Assembly: GCF_022818495.1 (NCBI RefSeq) | Contig: NZ_CP089291.1 | Location: 2,033,001-2,097,000 of the forward strand | Length of the DNA stretch: 64,000 bases | Source of the DNA: Fodinisporobacter ferrooxydans | Lineage (GTDB): Bacteria > Bacillota > Bacilli > Tumebacillales > MYW30-H2 | Reading direction: 5' to 3' | In this document: positions 15,011 to 24,598 of the stretch, in pieces | How the letters are laid out: each line of letters begins with the position of its first letter | Position numbering within the stretch: position 1 is the stretch's first letter | Notes under the pieces: model-generated | The model's database searches: none | Told to the model about the DNA's origin: nothing | What the model saw: the letters and a program-made list of their open reading frames with translations, nothing else | Translations under genes and position numbers: made by a program

Positions 15011-15038
15011 TTGACAAATCGAAATATTTCCATAATTT
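15011..15038 (+). promoter_or_regulatory. Sigma-A-type promoter of the SDR gene
   Basis: TTGACA (15011-15016) and TAATTT (15033-15038) are 16 bp apart. The palindrome GAAATATTTC lies between them and could be an operator. The promoter shows that the longer frame opening at 15011 is not translated from there. Confidence 0.55.
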
Positions 15039-15112
15039 TAAAAGATAGGTGTTTGTTGGATACCTACCGTTCGATTCAATTAAAGTACAGGGAACAGAAG
15101 GGAATGGGGCAT

Positions 15113-15856
15113 ATGGATTTGCGAAATCGAGTCGTTTTGGTAACAGGCGGTGCAACGGGGCTGGGACGAGCCATCAGCCTTGAGCTTGCCCGGGCAAATA
15201 TGCTGGTTGCCATCAATTATTCCCGATCGGAGGATGATGCCAGGGAGACGATGCAAGCCATCGAGGAACTGGGCGGGCAATGCATGATGGTAAAAGGGGA
15301 TGTTTCATCATCCGAGCAAGTGGAAAAACTGGTACAGGAAGTTGTCAATCGTTTTGGCAGATTGGATGCGGTCGTTGCCAATGCAGGAACGACTGTATTC
15401 CGTCCATTTGAAGATCTTGACGGCATTACGGAAGAAGATTGGGATCGAATTCTGGGAGTCAATGTAAAAGGCGTGTGGTTTACGGCCAAAGCAGCAGCTC
15501 CGTATTTGAAAGCGAATGGCTCCGGACGGATTGTCATTACAACATCTGTCGCGGGGATTCGGCCATCGGGAAGTTCTTTGCCCTACTCGGTTTCCAAAGC
15601 GGCTGCAAACCATCTGACAAAAGGCTTGGCAAAAGCAATGGCTCCGGATGTATTGGTCAATGCTATCGCCCCTGGGCTGCTCGATACCCGATGGACCCGC
15701 GGCCACAGAGAAGATACGATTCAAAATTTTTTGAACAGCTCTCCTTTAAAACGGGTTGCAACATTGGAAGACTGCGCGCGGCAAGTACGTGTATTGATTG
15801 AAACAGATTCGATGACAGGGGAAATAGTCGTCGTCGATGCAGGCTCGTCTCTATAA
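15113..15856 (+). CDS. SDR-family oxidoreductase, FabG-like (247 aa)
   Basis: NAD(P)-dependent short-chain dehydrogenase. The cofactor loop is TGGATGLG (about residues 10-17). NAG appears in VVANAGTT, catalytic S in ITTSVAG, and Y-x-x-x-K in PYSVSKAAANHL. The C terminus MTGEIVVVDAGSSL is typical. Start at 15113 after AAGGGAATGG gives the usual family length; ATG 15104 is an alternative. The substrate cannot be told from sequence. A VOC-family gene follows 56 bp downstream, possibly in the same transcript, and a terminator comes after that. Confidence 0.8.
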   Translation: MDLRNRVVLVTGGATGLGRAISLELARANMLVAINYSRSEDDARETMQAIEELGGQCMMVKGDVSSSEQVEKLVQEVVNRFGRLDAVVANAGTTVFRPFEDLDGITEEDWDRILGVNVKGVWFTAKAAAPYLKANGSGRIVITTSVAGIRPSGSSLPYSVSKAAANHLTKGLAKAMAPDVLVNAIAPGLLDTRWTRGHREDTIQNFLNSSPLKRVATLEDCARQVRVLIETDSMTGEIVVVDAGSSL

Positions 15857-15912
15857 TTTCATGTGTCGTTATCATTTCATTTGAAGATATTCAGCGGCTG
15901 GGAGGAATTCAA

Positions 15913-16290
15913 TTGATCAAAAGATTTGAACATGTCGGTATTCTTGTTTCGGATATGGAACGTTCTCTTGCATTTTATAAGGAAGTGTTCGGTTTACAGC
16001 TTCGTTTGCGAGCGGCCTTGAATGAACAAGTGGAACTGGCCTTCTTATACCATCCCGACCAGCCGGATTTCGAGGTGGAATTGATTGGCGGAAAAGCGAT
16101 GGATGCCAAGGAAGGTTTTGTGAATCATCTGGCGGTTCGCGTGGAAAATATCGATGCGGCCATGGAGCGATTGAAACAATTGGGAGTCAAAATGCGGGAC
16201 GAAGTTCCAAGAGTCATACTGAATCGTGTGAAAATCGCCTTTTTTGAAGGGCCGGATGGAGAAGCGCTGGAGTTGGTGGAAAGGGAATAG
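15913..16290 (+). CDS. VOC (glyoxalase/dioxygenase superfamily) protein (125 aa)
   Basis: A single-domain protein of two beta-alpha-beta-beta-beta modules. The first is FEHVGILVSDMERSLAFYKEVFGLQL, the second NHLAVRVENIDAAMERLKQLGV, ending FFEGPDGEALELVERE. Metal-ligand candidates are H6 in the first strand, an E near 58 (FEVELIG), H in VNHLAV and the E of LELVE. This matches glyoxalase I or methylmalonyl-CoA epimerase-like proteins in size. TTG start eight bases after GGGAGG. It probably acts with the preceding SDR; the substrate is unknown. Confidence 0.75.
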   Translation: MIKRFEHVGILVSDMERSLAFYKEVFGLQLRLRAALNEQVELAFLYHPDQPDFEVELIGGKAMDAKEGFVNHLAVRVENIDAAMERLKQLGVKMRDEVPRVILNRVKIAFFEGPDGEALELVERE

Positions 16291-16309
16291 TCAAAAGGGA
16301 ATGGAAAGA

Positions 16310-16341
16310 GGTGCCATGGATGTGTCGATGGCGCCTTTTTT
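16310..16341 (+). terminator. Rho-independent terminator
   Basis: GGTGCCAT pairs with ATGGCGCC (one G-T pair) around GGATGTGTCG and is followed by TTTTTT. Confidence 0.8.
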
Positions 16342-16489
16342 CATTGGTTTCGAATCGTTAAGAAAAGGACACAACTCAATCATTGACGAATGAAAAAAGC
16401 GTATGCCATGATTAAGTGGGTATTTCTATCTGTACAACCATTTTGTTGCAGAACCAACCGCCAATTATCTCTCGAATGGAGGCACTCGG

Positions 16490-18811
16490 ATGAACTCCGG
16501 CAGCGGTTACTTCAGACGAACGCTATCGATCCGCTCCCAAAGGATTCAGGAACGTCGCAGTGTAGAAAAATTGATCGAATTACGAGGGCAAATTGACGAG
16601 CTCGTTTTGGATAAAGCAAGTGTATCCGAAATTTACTCATTGGTATGTCAGCGGCTTGTCGAGATCATTCCTGCCAGGCTTGTGTGGGTGGGAACAAAAG
16701 AACCGGATGGCAGTGTAGTATTGCAAGCGTATACGGGAGCGGCAGCCGGAATGATGGAACAAGTCGTGCATAAAGGAATTATGCCGCGATGGGATGATTC
16801 AGATTTTGGCAGAGCATCGGTCGGGAACGCATTGCGAACCGGCCATACACAGTTTAGCAATTTTATAAAAGGTGAGGAAGAGCAAATACGCCACTGGAGG
16901 GAACTGGCGGAACTGTTTGATATTCGTTATTCCGCAGCGTTTCCCCTGAAGGATTGTGACCAAACATTTGGCGTGCTGGTCATTTATACCAACCAATCTG
17001 ACGGTTTTTTACCCGGTCAGATTCAGGTGCTGGAACGAATCGGCAAACGTCTGGCCGTTGCCATGTTGGTCTCAATCGAACGAAAGCGGCTGGAAGATAG
17101 CGAGGAACGGTTGCGCATTTTGCTGGAGCATTCCAAGGATATTATTACGTTAAAAGATCATGAAAAACGTTGGATCGCGATGAGCAGAGTGGCTATGGAC
17201 CTACTTTGCCTGTCAAATGAGAATTTTTCTGTCTCGTCTCTTGAAGATGTATGGAAACAAAAGCCTGCATCCAAAGCAAATCTCCAATGGATTGATGAGA
17301 TGGACAAGATTGCCTGGGAAACAAGATCCCCCGTCAAACAGGAATTGGAATGCAAACAAGGCGATGAACAGTATCTTGTGTTTGATCTGGTCAAGATTCC
17401 TGTCTTTAACCAAGATGGATCGAAAAAAATGATGATCAGCATTGGCCATGATATTACGGAACGCCAAAGAATCGAAAGACAAATGGTTCACGATGCACAG
17501 CATGATCCACTGACTGGATTGCCAAACCGCCGGGCACTCATGGAACGGTTGCCGCGGTTGATGGAAGGAGTCAGGCAGAAGCAGGGGATGTTGGCATTGT
17601 GTTTGTTAGATCTCGACGGATTTAAGGAAGTCAACGATTCTCTCGGGCACCATGTGGGAGATCAGTTGTTGCAAGAGATTTCCATGCGTCTTGCGAGTAT
17701 GGCGGGAAACGGAAATCTTGTGGCGCGGCTTGGCGGAGATGAATTTGTAATCGTGCTCCATCAGTTGCGGGACACAGATCAAGTGCAATCCATCGTTTCG
17801 CAAGTGTTGCAAGCCATACAAAAACCATTCAATTTTGATCCCTTTTCCCATGACCATTTGATTCAGATTTCCGGAAGTATGGGTGTGGCTTTTTTTCCTC
17901 TTCATCATGAGGATCCGGAAAATTTGTTGCGGTATGCAGATTTGGCCATGTATGCCGCGAAAGCCCGCGGTGGAAATTGTTTTAAAGTATTCGAAGAAGA
18001 CTGGAATACGAAAACAAAACAACAACTGCATATCCGCAAAAGAATGAGAAAAGGCATCGAAAAAGAAGAATTTCGGCTGTATTATCAACCTGTCATTCAC
18101 TTGCGTACAGGAGAGCTCCTAAGTGTGGAAGCGTTGATTCGTTGGCAAGATCCAGAAAATGGACTCTTGAACCCGGGGGAATTTTTGCCGATGATCGCAG
18201 GAACCGGGTGGCAAGTGGAATTGGATCGCTGGGTATTGCGAACGGCGGCCATGCAAGCGAAAAAATGGTTGTTGGAACATCAGCCGTTGGCAATCTCGAT
18301 TAATATTTCGAGAGACTACCTTTTGCATGCGGATTTTTTAAAGGATTTGCGAATGATTTTGCAGACATCTCCCCCTTCTCTGTCCCAATATCTCATCATC
18401 GAGGTATTGGAATCTGTCAGACAAGACGATATTGCCATTTCCTTGCCGGTTTTACAAGTATGTCGCGAGATCGGAATACGGATTGCATTGGATGACTTCG
18501 GAACGGGCGTTTCCTCACTGGTTCATTTGCAGCGCATACCGGCTGCTTATATAAAGATTGATCGGGATTTTATCTGCCGAATCATGGAGAGCAACGAAAA
18601 TCGGGCGATCGTAACGGCACTTGCGGCATTTGGTCAACATGCCAAACGCAAAGTGTTGGGGGAAGGTGTGGAAACATTGGAATTGGGCAAGGAGTTATTA
18701 AATTTGGGATGTTATTGGGGACAAGGATTTGCAATTGCACGGCCAATGCCGCCGGAACAAGTTTACCACTGGTATGTAAATTGGCAGATACCAAAGGAAT
18801 GGCGAGCATGA
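16490..18811 (+). CDS. GAF-PAS-GGDEF-EAL cyclic-di-GMP signalling protein (773 aa)
   Basis: Start ATG behind GGAGG. Domains in order: GAF-like sensor (about 25-195; IPARLVWVGTKEPDG, FGVLVIYTNQ), PAS-like region (about 205-330; LLEHSKDIITLKDHEKRWIAMS), GGDEF (about 340-500; LARLGGDEF-type motif intact in VARLGGDEFVIVL), EAL (about 515-765). The EAL has the catalytic set: VEALIRW, NISRDYLL, IIEVLES, ALDDFGTG, IKIDRDF, GEGVET. An RxxD inhibitory site before GGDEF is absent. No membrane segment, so it is cytoplasmic. Both activities look possible. It stands alone between two terminator-bounded groups. Confidence 0.9.
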   Translation: MNSGSGYFRRTLSIRSQRIQERRSVEKLIELRGQIDELVLDKASVSEIYSLVCQRLVEIIPARLVWVGTKEPDGSVVLQAYTGAAAGMMEQVVHKGIMPRWDDSDFGRASVGNALRTGHTQFSNFIKGEEEQIRHWRELAELFDIRYSAAFPLKDCDQTFGVLVIYTNQSDGFLPGQIQVLERIGKRLAVAMLVSIERKRLEDSEERLRILLEHSKDIITLKDHEKRWIAMSRVAMDLLCLSNENFSVSSLEDVWKQKPASKANLQWIDEMDKIAWETRSPVKQELECKQGDEQYLVFDLVKIPVFNQDGSKKMMISIGHDITERQRIERQMVHDAQHDPLTGLPNRRALMERLPRLMEGVRQKQGMLALCLLDLDGFKEVNDSLGHHVGDQLLQEISMRLASMAGNGNLVARLGGDEFVIVLHQLRDTDQVQSIVSQVLQAIQKPFNFDPFSHDHLIQISGSMGVAFFPLHHEDPENLLRYADLAMYAAKARGGNCFKVFEEDWNTKTKQQLHIRKRMRKGIEKEEFRLYYQPVIHLRTGELLSVEALIRWQDPENGLLNPGEFLPMIAGTGWQVELDRWVLRTAAMQAKKWLLEHQPLAISINISRDYLLHADFLKDLRMILQTSPPSLSQYLIIEVLESVRQDDIAISLPVLQVCREIGIRIALDDFGTGVSSLVHLQRIPAAYIKIDRDFICRIMESNENRAIVTALAAFGQHAKRKVLGEGVETLELGKELLNLGCYWGQGFAIARPMPPEQVYHWYVNWQIPKEWRA

Positions 18812-19000
18812 CAAAGCAATTGCAAAAGGTAGGATTTTGTTGGCAATTGTCGAATGTATAATAAAAAACCATGAAAAATCGGGAATTTTGTAGATGCTTC
18901 GTGAAGACATGCCTGTTGCGGAACCGGAACGATCTTGTGCCGGCATGGAAGGATACAGGATTTGCAACGGAACGATGAAGCGTTGGTGGAGGTTGAACCG

Positions 19001-19675
19001 ATGTTAGATTTTGAACAAATTCCTTTTGCGGTGGAATTTGCAGAGAATCCTGAACCGCGCTGCCCTTGTATTTTGCTTTTGGATACTTCGGGATCGATGA
19101 TCGGGAAGCCAATAGAAGAATTAAACCAGGGATTGCACGTTTTTAGGGAAGAGCTAATGGCAGATGCCATGGCAGCCAAGCGAGTCGAATTGGCCATTGT
19201 AAGCTTTGGACCTGTTCAAGTGCAAACAGATTTCCAGACGGTAGATGCATTCGAGCCGCCTACATTGGCGGCGCATGGTGATACGCCGATGGGAAAGGCG
19301 ATTGAACAAGGGCTTTTGATGTTAAGCAAACGCAAAGAAATTTATAAGCAAAACGGAATCGCATATTATCGGCCATGGATCTTTTTGATCACGGACGGTG
19401 CTCCGACAGATCTGTGGGAACAAGCGGCAGAGCAAGTAAAACAGGGAGAAGCGACAAAATCCTTCATGTTTTTTGCGGTCGGCGTGGAGCGGGCAAATAT
19501 GGGAATCCTGCGGCAAATTTCCATACGTGAACCGTTAAAACTAAAAGGTTTGCGTTTTGGTGATTTGTTTACATGGTTGTCCAATTCGCTCAGTTCTGTC
19601 TCCCATTCCTCTCCCGGAGACAAAGTTCCACTGACAAATCCGGCAGCACCGGATGGCTGGGGCGTTGTTGAATGA
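19001..19675 (+). CDS. YegL/TerY-like VWA-domain protein (224 aa)
   Basis: Start ATG at 19001 with GGTGGAGG eight bases before; an upstream in-frame ATG lacks a site. The von Willebrand A domain is nearly the whole protein. The metal-ion (MIDAS) residues are complete: DTSGSMIG (about 26-33), the T of HGDTPMGKA, and ITDGAPTD. The next two genes overlap by four bases each (PP2C phosphatase, kinase). This trio matches E. coli yegL-yegK-yegI and the TerY-phosphatase-kinase triad, proposed to act in stress or metal-linked signalling; the exact role is unknown. The VWA protein is likely a phospho-regulated adaptor. Confidence 0.8.
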   Translation: MLDFEQIPFAVEFAENPEPRCPCILLLDTSGSMIGKPIEELNQGLHVFREELMADAMAAKRVELAIVSFGPVQVQTDFQTVDAFEPPTLAAHGDTPMGKAIEQGLLMLSKRKEIYKQNGIAYYRPWIFLITDGAPTDLWEQAAEQVKQGEATKSFMFFAVGVERANMGILRQISIREPLKLKGLRFGDLFTWLSNSLSSVSHSSPGDKVPLTNPAAPDGWGVVE

Positions 19676-20457
19676 TAGAGTCGAAATGGAAGTATTCTTT
19701 CGTTTCTGTGACGGGCACTTCCCATAAAAAAACAGGCAGCGCCTGCCAGGACTTTAGCATGTGTGATATTTTGTCTTCCCGTACAGGTGGAACGATATTG
19801 ACCGCTGTGGCATCAGATGGAGCAGGGAGCGCCAAGTACGCGGAACAGGGATCGAAGCTTGCCTGTGACATGTTGATGCATGCCATTCGCCGGTGTCTCG
19901 AACAGCAGGACATAATGGATGTGCTGAATCGATCATTTTTTGAAGAATGGTTGCAGATGTTTCAAGACGAGGTGCAACGACAGGCGAATCAGGTGAGCGG
20001 CTCTGTACGGGATTTTGCTTGTACATTATTGGCTGCAGTCGTTACAGATACACATGGAGCTTTTGTTCAGATTGGCGACGGAGCTATCGTTGTTTCCGTT
20101 CCGGGAAAGCCGGAAGAATACAATTGGATTTTTTGGCCTGACCAAGGGGAATATGCCAATACTACCTGTTTTGCTACCGATCGCCATGCATCGCAACACT
20201 TGCGATTTGAACGGTTTGAAGGATGTTGCGAGGAAGTGGCGCTGTTTACGGATGGGCTGCAAATGCTTGCATTGCATTATCAAACGCAGACGGCACATAA
20301 CCCTTTTTTTCGTTCTTTTTTTTCACATTTGCGATCCCAGAAAGAACGAGTTTCGAAGCGGTATTGCCAATCATTATATGCGTTTCTTGATTCATTCCCC
20401 GTGAATCAGCGAACGGATGATGATAAAACGTTAATTTTGGCCACGCGGAGAAGATGA
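19672..20457 (+). CDS. PP2C-type Ser/Thr phosphatase, YegK-like (261 aa)
   Basis: Metal-dependent phosphatase of the PP2C_2 kind. Recognisable motifs: [14 protein letters not shown] (metal-binding D and G), [27 protein letters not shown] (the GDG motif), ALFTDG, and [10 protein letters not shown] near the C terminus, so the metal-ligand aspartates are present. Starts ATGA over the VWA stop and ends over the kinase start, so all three are translationally coupled. It presumably reverses phosphorylation by the kinase encoded next. Soluble, no signal peptide. Confidence 0.85.
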   Translation: MIESKWKYSFVSVTGTSHKKTGSACQDFSMCDILSSRTGGTILTAVASDGAGSAKYAEQGSKLACDMLMHAIRRCLEQQDIMDVLNRSFFEEWLQMFQDEVQRQANQVSGSVRDFACTLLAAVVTDTHGAFVQIGDGAIVVSVPGKPEEYNWIFWPDQGEYANTTCFATDRHASQHLRFERFEGCCEEVALFTDGLQMLALHYQTQTAHNPFFRSFFSHLRSQKERVSKRYCQSLYAFLDSFPVNQRTDDDKTLILATRRR

Positions 20458-22163
20458 AAGTGGACAAATACCAAAAATTTTATGATCGGAACGGAAAATC
20501 CGTAACACTTGGGAGCGAAATTGGCCGTGGCGGTGAGGGCAGCGTATATGAAATTCTACAAACCCCGAATCGCGTGGCGAAACTCTATCATCGGCCGGCC
20601 GACACACAAAAACGCTCCAAACTACTGAACATGATCGCTCTCCAAAACGATTCGCTGCTTCGTGCTACAGCTTGGCCGCTGGATCTGCTGACGGATTCCA
20701 ATGGTCAGGCGATTGGCATGATCATGCCAAAGATTGCCGGATATAAGGACATTCATAAACTGTACGGACCCAAAACCCGTTTGACGGAATTCCCAACCGC
20801 CAATTATTCCTTTCTCATCCATGCTGCCACAAACCTGGCGCGTGCATTTGCTGCCGTGCATGAAAGCGGGCAGGTCATCGGAGATGTGAACCACAGCAAT
20901 ATCGTTGTATCAGACCAAGCGTTAATCAAGCTGATTGATTGCGACAGCTTCCAAATTACTGTGAACGGAACGCGGTTTCCTTGTGATGTGGGAGTCAGCA
21001 CACATCAACCGCCGGAACTGCAAGGATTGTCTTTGCGCGGTATTCGGCGCACCCAAAATCATGACAATTTTGGGTTGGCGGTGCTGATTTTTCAATTGCT
21101 TTTTATGGGACGACATCCTTTCTCCGGGATTTATTTAGACAAAGGCGAAATGCCAATTGAACGGGCGATTCGAGAATTTCGTTTTGTTTACAGTCAAACA
21201 GCAAAAACGCAGCATATGCATCAACCGCCAAACACTCTTCCTTTGTCATCTGTGACAGGACCTTGCGCATTGCTATTCGAACAGGCGTTTTCCAGAAAGA
21301 GCGCGCAAGAGAATGGACGTCCCAGTGCCGAGGAATGGGTACAGGTACTCGAAACATTGCCGAATAAAATTATCAAATGCAACAAAAATACCGGTCACAG
21401 TTATCTGCATTCCTTATCTGAATGCCCGTGGTGCAGATGGGAGAAGAAATCGGGAATTTTATTGTTTCCCGGCGCTTTTTCCGCCAATCAGGGGAACGTT
21501 CAAGCGTTTTCCTTGCAAGCTGTATGGGCGCAGGTGCAAGCAGTGCCGACACCCGGTCCGATTCGGCAATTTCCGGATCTTTCAACATTTCATGCAGGCT
21601 TGTCTGAAGAAGGCAAGAAATATCGAATGCAGCGTCGGATACGGATTGTCAGCATCATCAGTTGTCCGGTGGTTGCAGGCGGGGCGGCAATCTTGTTTCC
21701 GGAGTGGAGCTTGATCATTGCAATCCTTTCATTCCTTGTCCTTACGACCGGTTCACTATGGAAAAGCAAGTTGTATAAAACATTAGCAAAACAATGCCAG
21801 GTAGCGCAAGAACGATGGGAAGAGTTGCGGAATCGGTGGGAACAGGAAACAGGGGATGAAGCCTATTATCAGAAACGCAAGGAACTTGAACATTTACGTT
21901 CGCAATATCAGCAGATCTCTGTAAATCGCAAACGAAAGTGGAAACAATTTGAAATGGGGCAGAAAAAACGCCAACTGGAATTTGAAGAAGAAATCAATAC
22001 ATATTGCTATAAGCTGGAACAACGGCTGCTTGCCGGGCACCAGCAATTAAAGCAAATTCTGTTAGAGATTGAGACGAAACGAAGAGACCTTTTGCAAGAG
22101 GCGGAAACGGTATGCGCGACCCTTGTTCAGGCAAAAACCGATTTGGGAATGCGCAAACAATGA
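20454..22163 (+). CDS. YegI-like membrane-bound Ser/Thr protein kinase (569 aa)
   Basis: The N-terminal kinase domain (about 10-310) has the glycine loop IGRGGEGSVYEI and lysine in RVAKLYH. The catalytic loop is atypical, GDVNHSNIVV (the usual HxD reads G-D), and the metal-binding DFG position is IDCDSF. These variations are characteristic of the YegI-type kinases. A CPWC motif follows near residue 325. Two adjoining membrane segments (about 405-440; VVAGGAAILFP and IIAILSFLVLTTGSL) and a long coiled coil rich in E, K, Q and R (about 450-550) complete it. It is the last gene of the VWA-PP2C-kinase operon. Confidence 0.8.
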   Translation: MKVDKYQKFYDRNGKSVTLGSEIGRGGEGSVYEILQTPNRVAKLYHRPADTQKRSKLLNMIALQNDSLLRATAWPLDLLTDSNGQAIGMIMPKIAGYKDIHKLYGPKTRLTEFPTANYSFLIHAATNLARAFAAVHESGQVIGDVNHSNIVVSDQALIKLIDCDSFQITVNGTRFPCDVGVSTHQPPELQGLSLRGIRRTQNHDNFGLAVLIFQLLFMGRHPFSGIYLDKGEMPIERAIREFRFVYSQTAKTQHMHQPPNTLPLSSVTGPCALLFEQAFSRKSAQENGRPSAEEWVQVLETLPNKIIKCNKNTGHSYLHSLSECPWCRWEKKSGILLFPGAFSANQGNVQAFSLQAVWAQVQAVPTPGPIRQFPDLSTFHAGLSEEGKKYRMQRRIRIVSIISCPVVAGGAAILFPEWSLIIAILSFLVLTTGSLWKSKLYKTLAKQCQVAQERWEELRNRWEQETGDEAYYQKRKELEHLRSQYQQISVNRKRKWKQFEMGQKKRQLEFEEEINTYCYKLEQRLLAGHQQLKQILLEIETKRRDLLQEAETVCATLVQAKTDLGMRKQ

Positions 22164-22183
22164 ATGCAATCCTAAGAAACAAA

Positions 22184-22222
22184 AACCAGTCCAAAACACG
22201 AAAATAAAGTGTTAGACTGGTT
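22184..22222. terminator. Terminator between converging genes
   Basis: AACCAGTC pairs with GACTGGTT, with an inner AACAC/GTGTT stem. It sits between the kinase gene and the end of the minus-strand MFS gene, whose last bases overlap it. Confidence 0.6.
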
Positions 22223-23450
22223 AATTCTCTTTCACTGCATTCAGCGAAGCCAATCCTTCATTTTTTGTTGCAGAAACACTGAATTTATGAACTAGAACCA
22301 TAAAAACATTCATTAACAATGCAAATGCAGCTAAAATCCAGAGAGTGGCTTGGTATGAAAATGTGTCGAGACACCATCCGATAAATAAAGGCAGAACTGC
22401 ACCGCCCGATCCTGCTGAAGCGATTAGGAGACTGGATGTTTGCTGGGTTGAACCTTGTAATGTTTGATTTGCCAATAGTAACGCTATTGCAAAAATTCCT
22501 GACATAAATAAGCCAATTAAAACGACTAAAATGAAAGAGATTTGCACATCAGGAATAACCGCCAAGAAGATAAGGATGAGAAACGTACCTATATTACTCC
22601 GGTTTAGAAAAAGAGAATAACTGATTTTTGCAGAAATTACTCCGGTCAAAGCCCGTCCTATGACCATTGCGCTCCAAAAAACAGCAACACTAAGTGTGGC
22701 AAAGGAATTACTGATCTTAAACTTCTCTATAAAAATGGATGGAATATAATTAGAAATACTAACTTCAATCCCTACATAGAGAAAAAAGAATAAAACAAAA
22801 ATGATCAATAAAGAGCAATTTCGTTTGGAATTTGTGACTTTCATTTTGTTTTTCTGCGCATGGAGCTGCTTTTCTTTCAAGTAATCGTTATATTCCCCAA
22901 AGGGATACCATTTCCAGAGGATAGCCATAATTAGAGCGGCAATACTCACTATCGTAAACGACCAAGACCATATCTGTTTTTTTATCAACATACTAACCAC
23001 GAATGGCATAAGTAGCGACCCAAGCCCAAAGAAAACCTCAAGCTTGCTCATTGCTTTCGATTGTTTATGCTTAATCAATTCAAGAATGAGAGCCCCGACT
23101 GTCGACTGAATGATCCCTAATCCTAGCCCCGAAATCGGTATAACAAGCTGAAAAATATACCAGTGAGGTAGTTTACTTACCGAGAACTGTGCAACTCCTA
23201 AACTTAAAAAGGCAAGGAGCAATACGTTTCTTCTCCCGAATCGTCGAACACACCAAGGAGAAATTAAAACGCCAAGAAGGAATCCGATAAATTGGGAAAA
23301 TATTAATACTCCGCCATTACTGTAATTTTTACCATAAAATTTAAGCAACTCTGGGAGCAGAGAACCAATAATGACTTCGGTTACTCCAAGTAAAAGATAC
23401 GATACTCCGCCCAACCATATGAGTCCGTGCTCATCTTTAGGGTTAGTCAT
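22221..23450 (-). CDS. MFS transporter (409 aa)
   Basis: Twelve predicted membrane segments in two halves with a basic central loop (LKEKQLHAQKNKMKVTNSKRN). The loop 2-3 motif CVRRFGRRNVLL is the MFS A-motif. No signal peptide. The closest general type seems to be the sugar/FucP-like or YfkF-like facilitators, but the substrate is not evident. It starts eight bases inside the end of a DeoR-type regulator gene, so both are one transcription unit and the regulator probably senses a sugar phosphate derived from the transported compound. Confidence 0.8.
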   Translation of the reverse strand: MTNPKDEHGLIWLGGVSYLLLGVTEVIIGSLLPELLKFYGKNYSNGGVLIFSQFIGFLLGVLISPWCVRRFGRRNVLLLAFLSLGVAQFSVSKLPHWYIFQLVIPISGLGLGIIQSTVGALILELIKHKQSKAMSKLEVFFGLGSLLMPFVVSMLIKKQIWSWSFTIVSIAALIMAILWKWYPFGEYNDYLKEKQLHAQKNKMKVTNSKRNCSLLIIFVLFFFLYVGIEVSISNYIPSIFIEKFKISNSFATLSVAVFWSAMVIGRALTGVISAKISYSLFLNRSNIGTFLILIFLAVIPDVQISFILVVLIGLFMSGIFAIALLLANQTLQGSTQQTSSLLIASAGSGGAVLPLFIGWCLDTFSYQATLWILAAFALLMNVFMVLVHKFSVSATKNEGLASLNAVKEN

Positions 23451-24216
23451 TTGTTGTACCTCGTACCAGCATCACATCCACCTCATGACGGTTTAAGATT
23501 TCAATCATTTCATCGCTGGGTTCTTTATCTGTTATTAAAATATCAACGTCATCCCACCCACAAACGCGCTGAAAAAGTTTTCGTCCAAACTTTGTGTGGT
23601 CAGCTAATACAATCACTTGGTCAACTCTTCGTATCATTTCTCTTGCTAAATAAGCTTCTTCTGCGTCAGGAATGGATAAACCATCTTGGGTTATTCCACA
23701 TGTACCCAAAAACAACTTATCTGCATTATAGTCTGATAACATTTCAATCGCTTTTGCACCATAAATAAAACGATGAGTCGGATTAAACAACCCTCCTAAT
23801 ACATGAAGGCTGCCTATTTCTTGCTTGGAAAGAATGCTGGCAATATCGATAGAATTTGTAACGACAACATTGTTTTGATTTAACATATACTCTGCAACAA
23901 ACTGTACGGTCGTTGAAGCGTCCATAATCAAATACTCATTATTTTTGATTAGGGATGCAGCCAACTTTCCAATTTCTCTTTTCCCTTCTGGTTCATCAAG
24001 TAATCGTTGTTCATAATTGAGGACTTCTTTAGTTACAGAAGGAAGAATGGCTCCGCCTCTTGTTCGAATAATGCTCCTGTTTTCCTCTAGTTTCACTAAA
24101 TCTCTACGAGCAGTATCTCTCGATACCTCAAAGACGTTGCAAATATCCTCAATACTGATTCTTTGATGTACCTGCAAATAATTCAATATACCAATTAACC
24201 GTTCCTCTTGGTACAC
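23443..24216 (-). CDS. DeoR/GlpR-family transcriptional regulator (257 aa)
   Basis: N-terminal winged helix-turn-helix (about 1-57; ERLIGILNYLQVHQRISIEDICNVFEVSRDTARRDLVKLEE) with the family signature in TARRDL, and RTRGGAILP just after it. The C-terminal DeoR sensor domain (about 75-235) contains LIMDASTTV, VVTNSIDIA, LGGLFNPTHRFIYG, LFLGTCGI and VLADHTKFG, the last being the sugar-phosphate-binding signature. It overlaps the MFS gene and probably represses this pair. The 382-bp gap 24217-24598 to the divergent kbl gene is AT-rich. It has TTAAGTTTATTTAAG repeats near 24300 that may be its operator and no other gene. Confidence 0.85.
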   Translation of the reverse strand: MYQEERLIGILNYLQVHQRISIEDICNVFEVSRDTARRDLVKLEENRSIIRTRGGAILPSVTKEVLNYEQRLLDEPEGKREIGKLAASLIKNNEYLIMDASTTVQFVAEYMLNQNNVVVTNSIDIASILSKQEIGSLHVLGGLFNPTHRFIYGAKAIEMLSDYNADKLFLGTCGITQDGLSIPDAEEAYLAREMIRRVDQVIVLADHTKFGRKLFQRVCGWDDVDILITDKEPSDEMIEILNRHEVDVMLVRGTTND

Positions 24217-24598
24217 AAGTCGTCACCACCTTGTTGCTATGCGTTCATTTTAAGGCACAATAAGTATTAATGCAATAAAATTTAAGCATTAGTAAGTTTT
24301 TTAAGTTTATTTAAGTTGTAAAAAATTACAAAAATTGCGGAAGCTACGAAATATTGCAGCATAATCTGCCGGATGGGTGGATTGTGCTTTTTGTGCTTGT
24401 GGATTGCAAAAAAAATAATTTCAGTATTTTGTCCACTGTGTATGCACAAAATATATAAAGTGTGCTATCATAAATAACAAATGCATGTGTTGTTTACCTG
24501 TATTTCAAAAGTTTGTCTTATTTTTCTGGAATCATCCACGTATCCGACTTTCTGCCGGAAGCGGTTGCAAAATGCACATATGTAAGGGGAGATGCAGG

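Noticed and set aside
15011-15112. Longer N terminus for the SDR protein
   Set aside because: The frame begins in the -35 box of a good promoter, and the transcript would start downstream of it.
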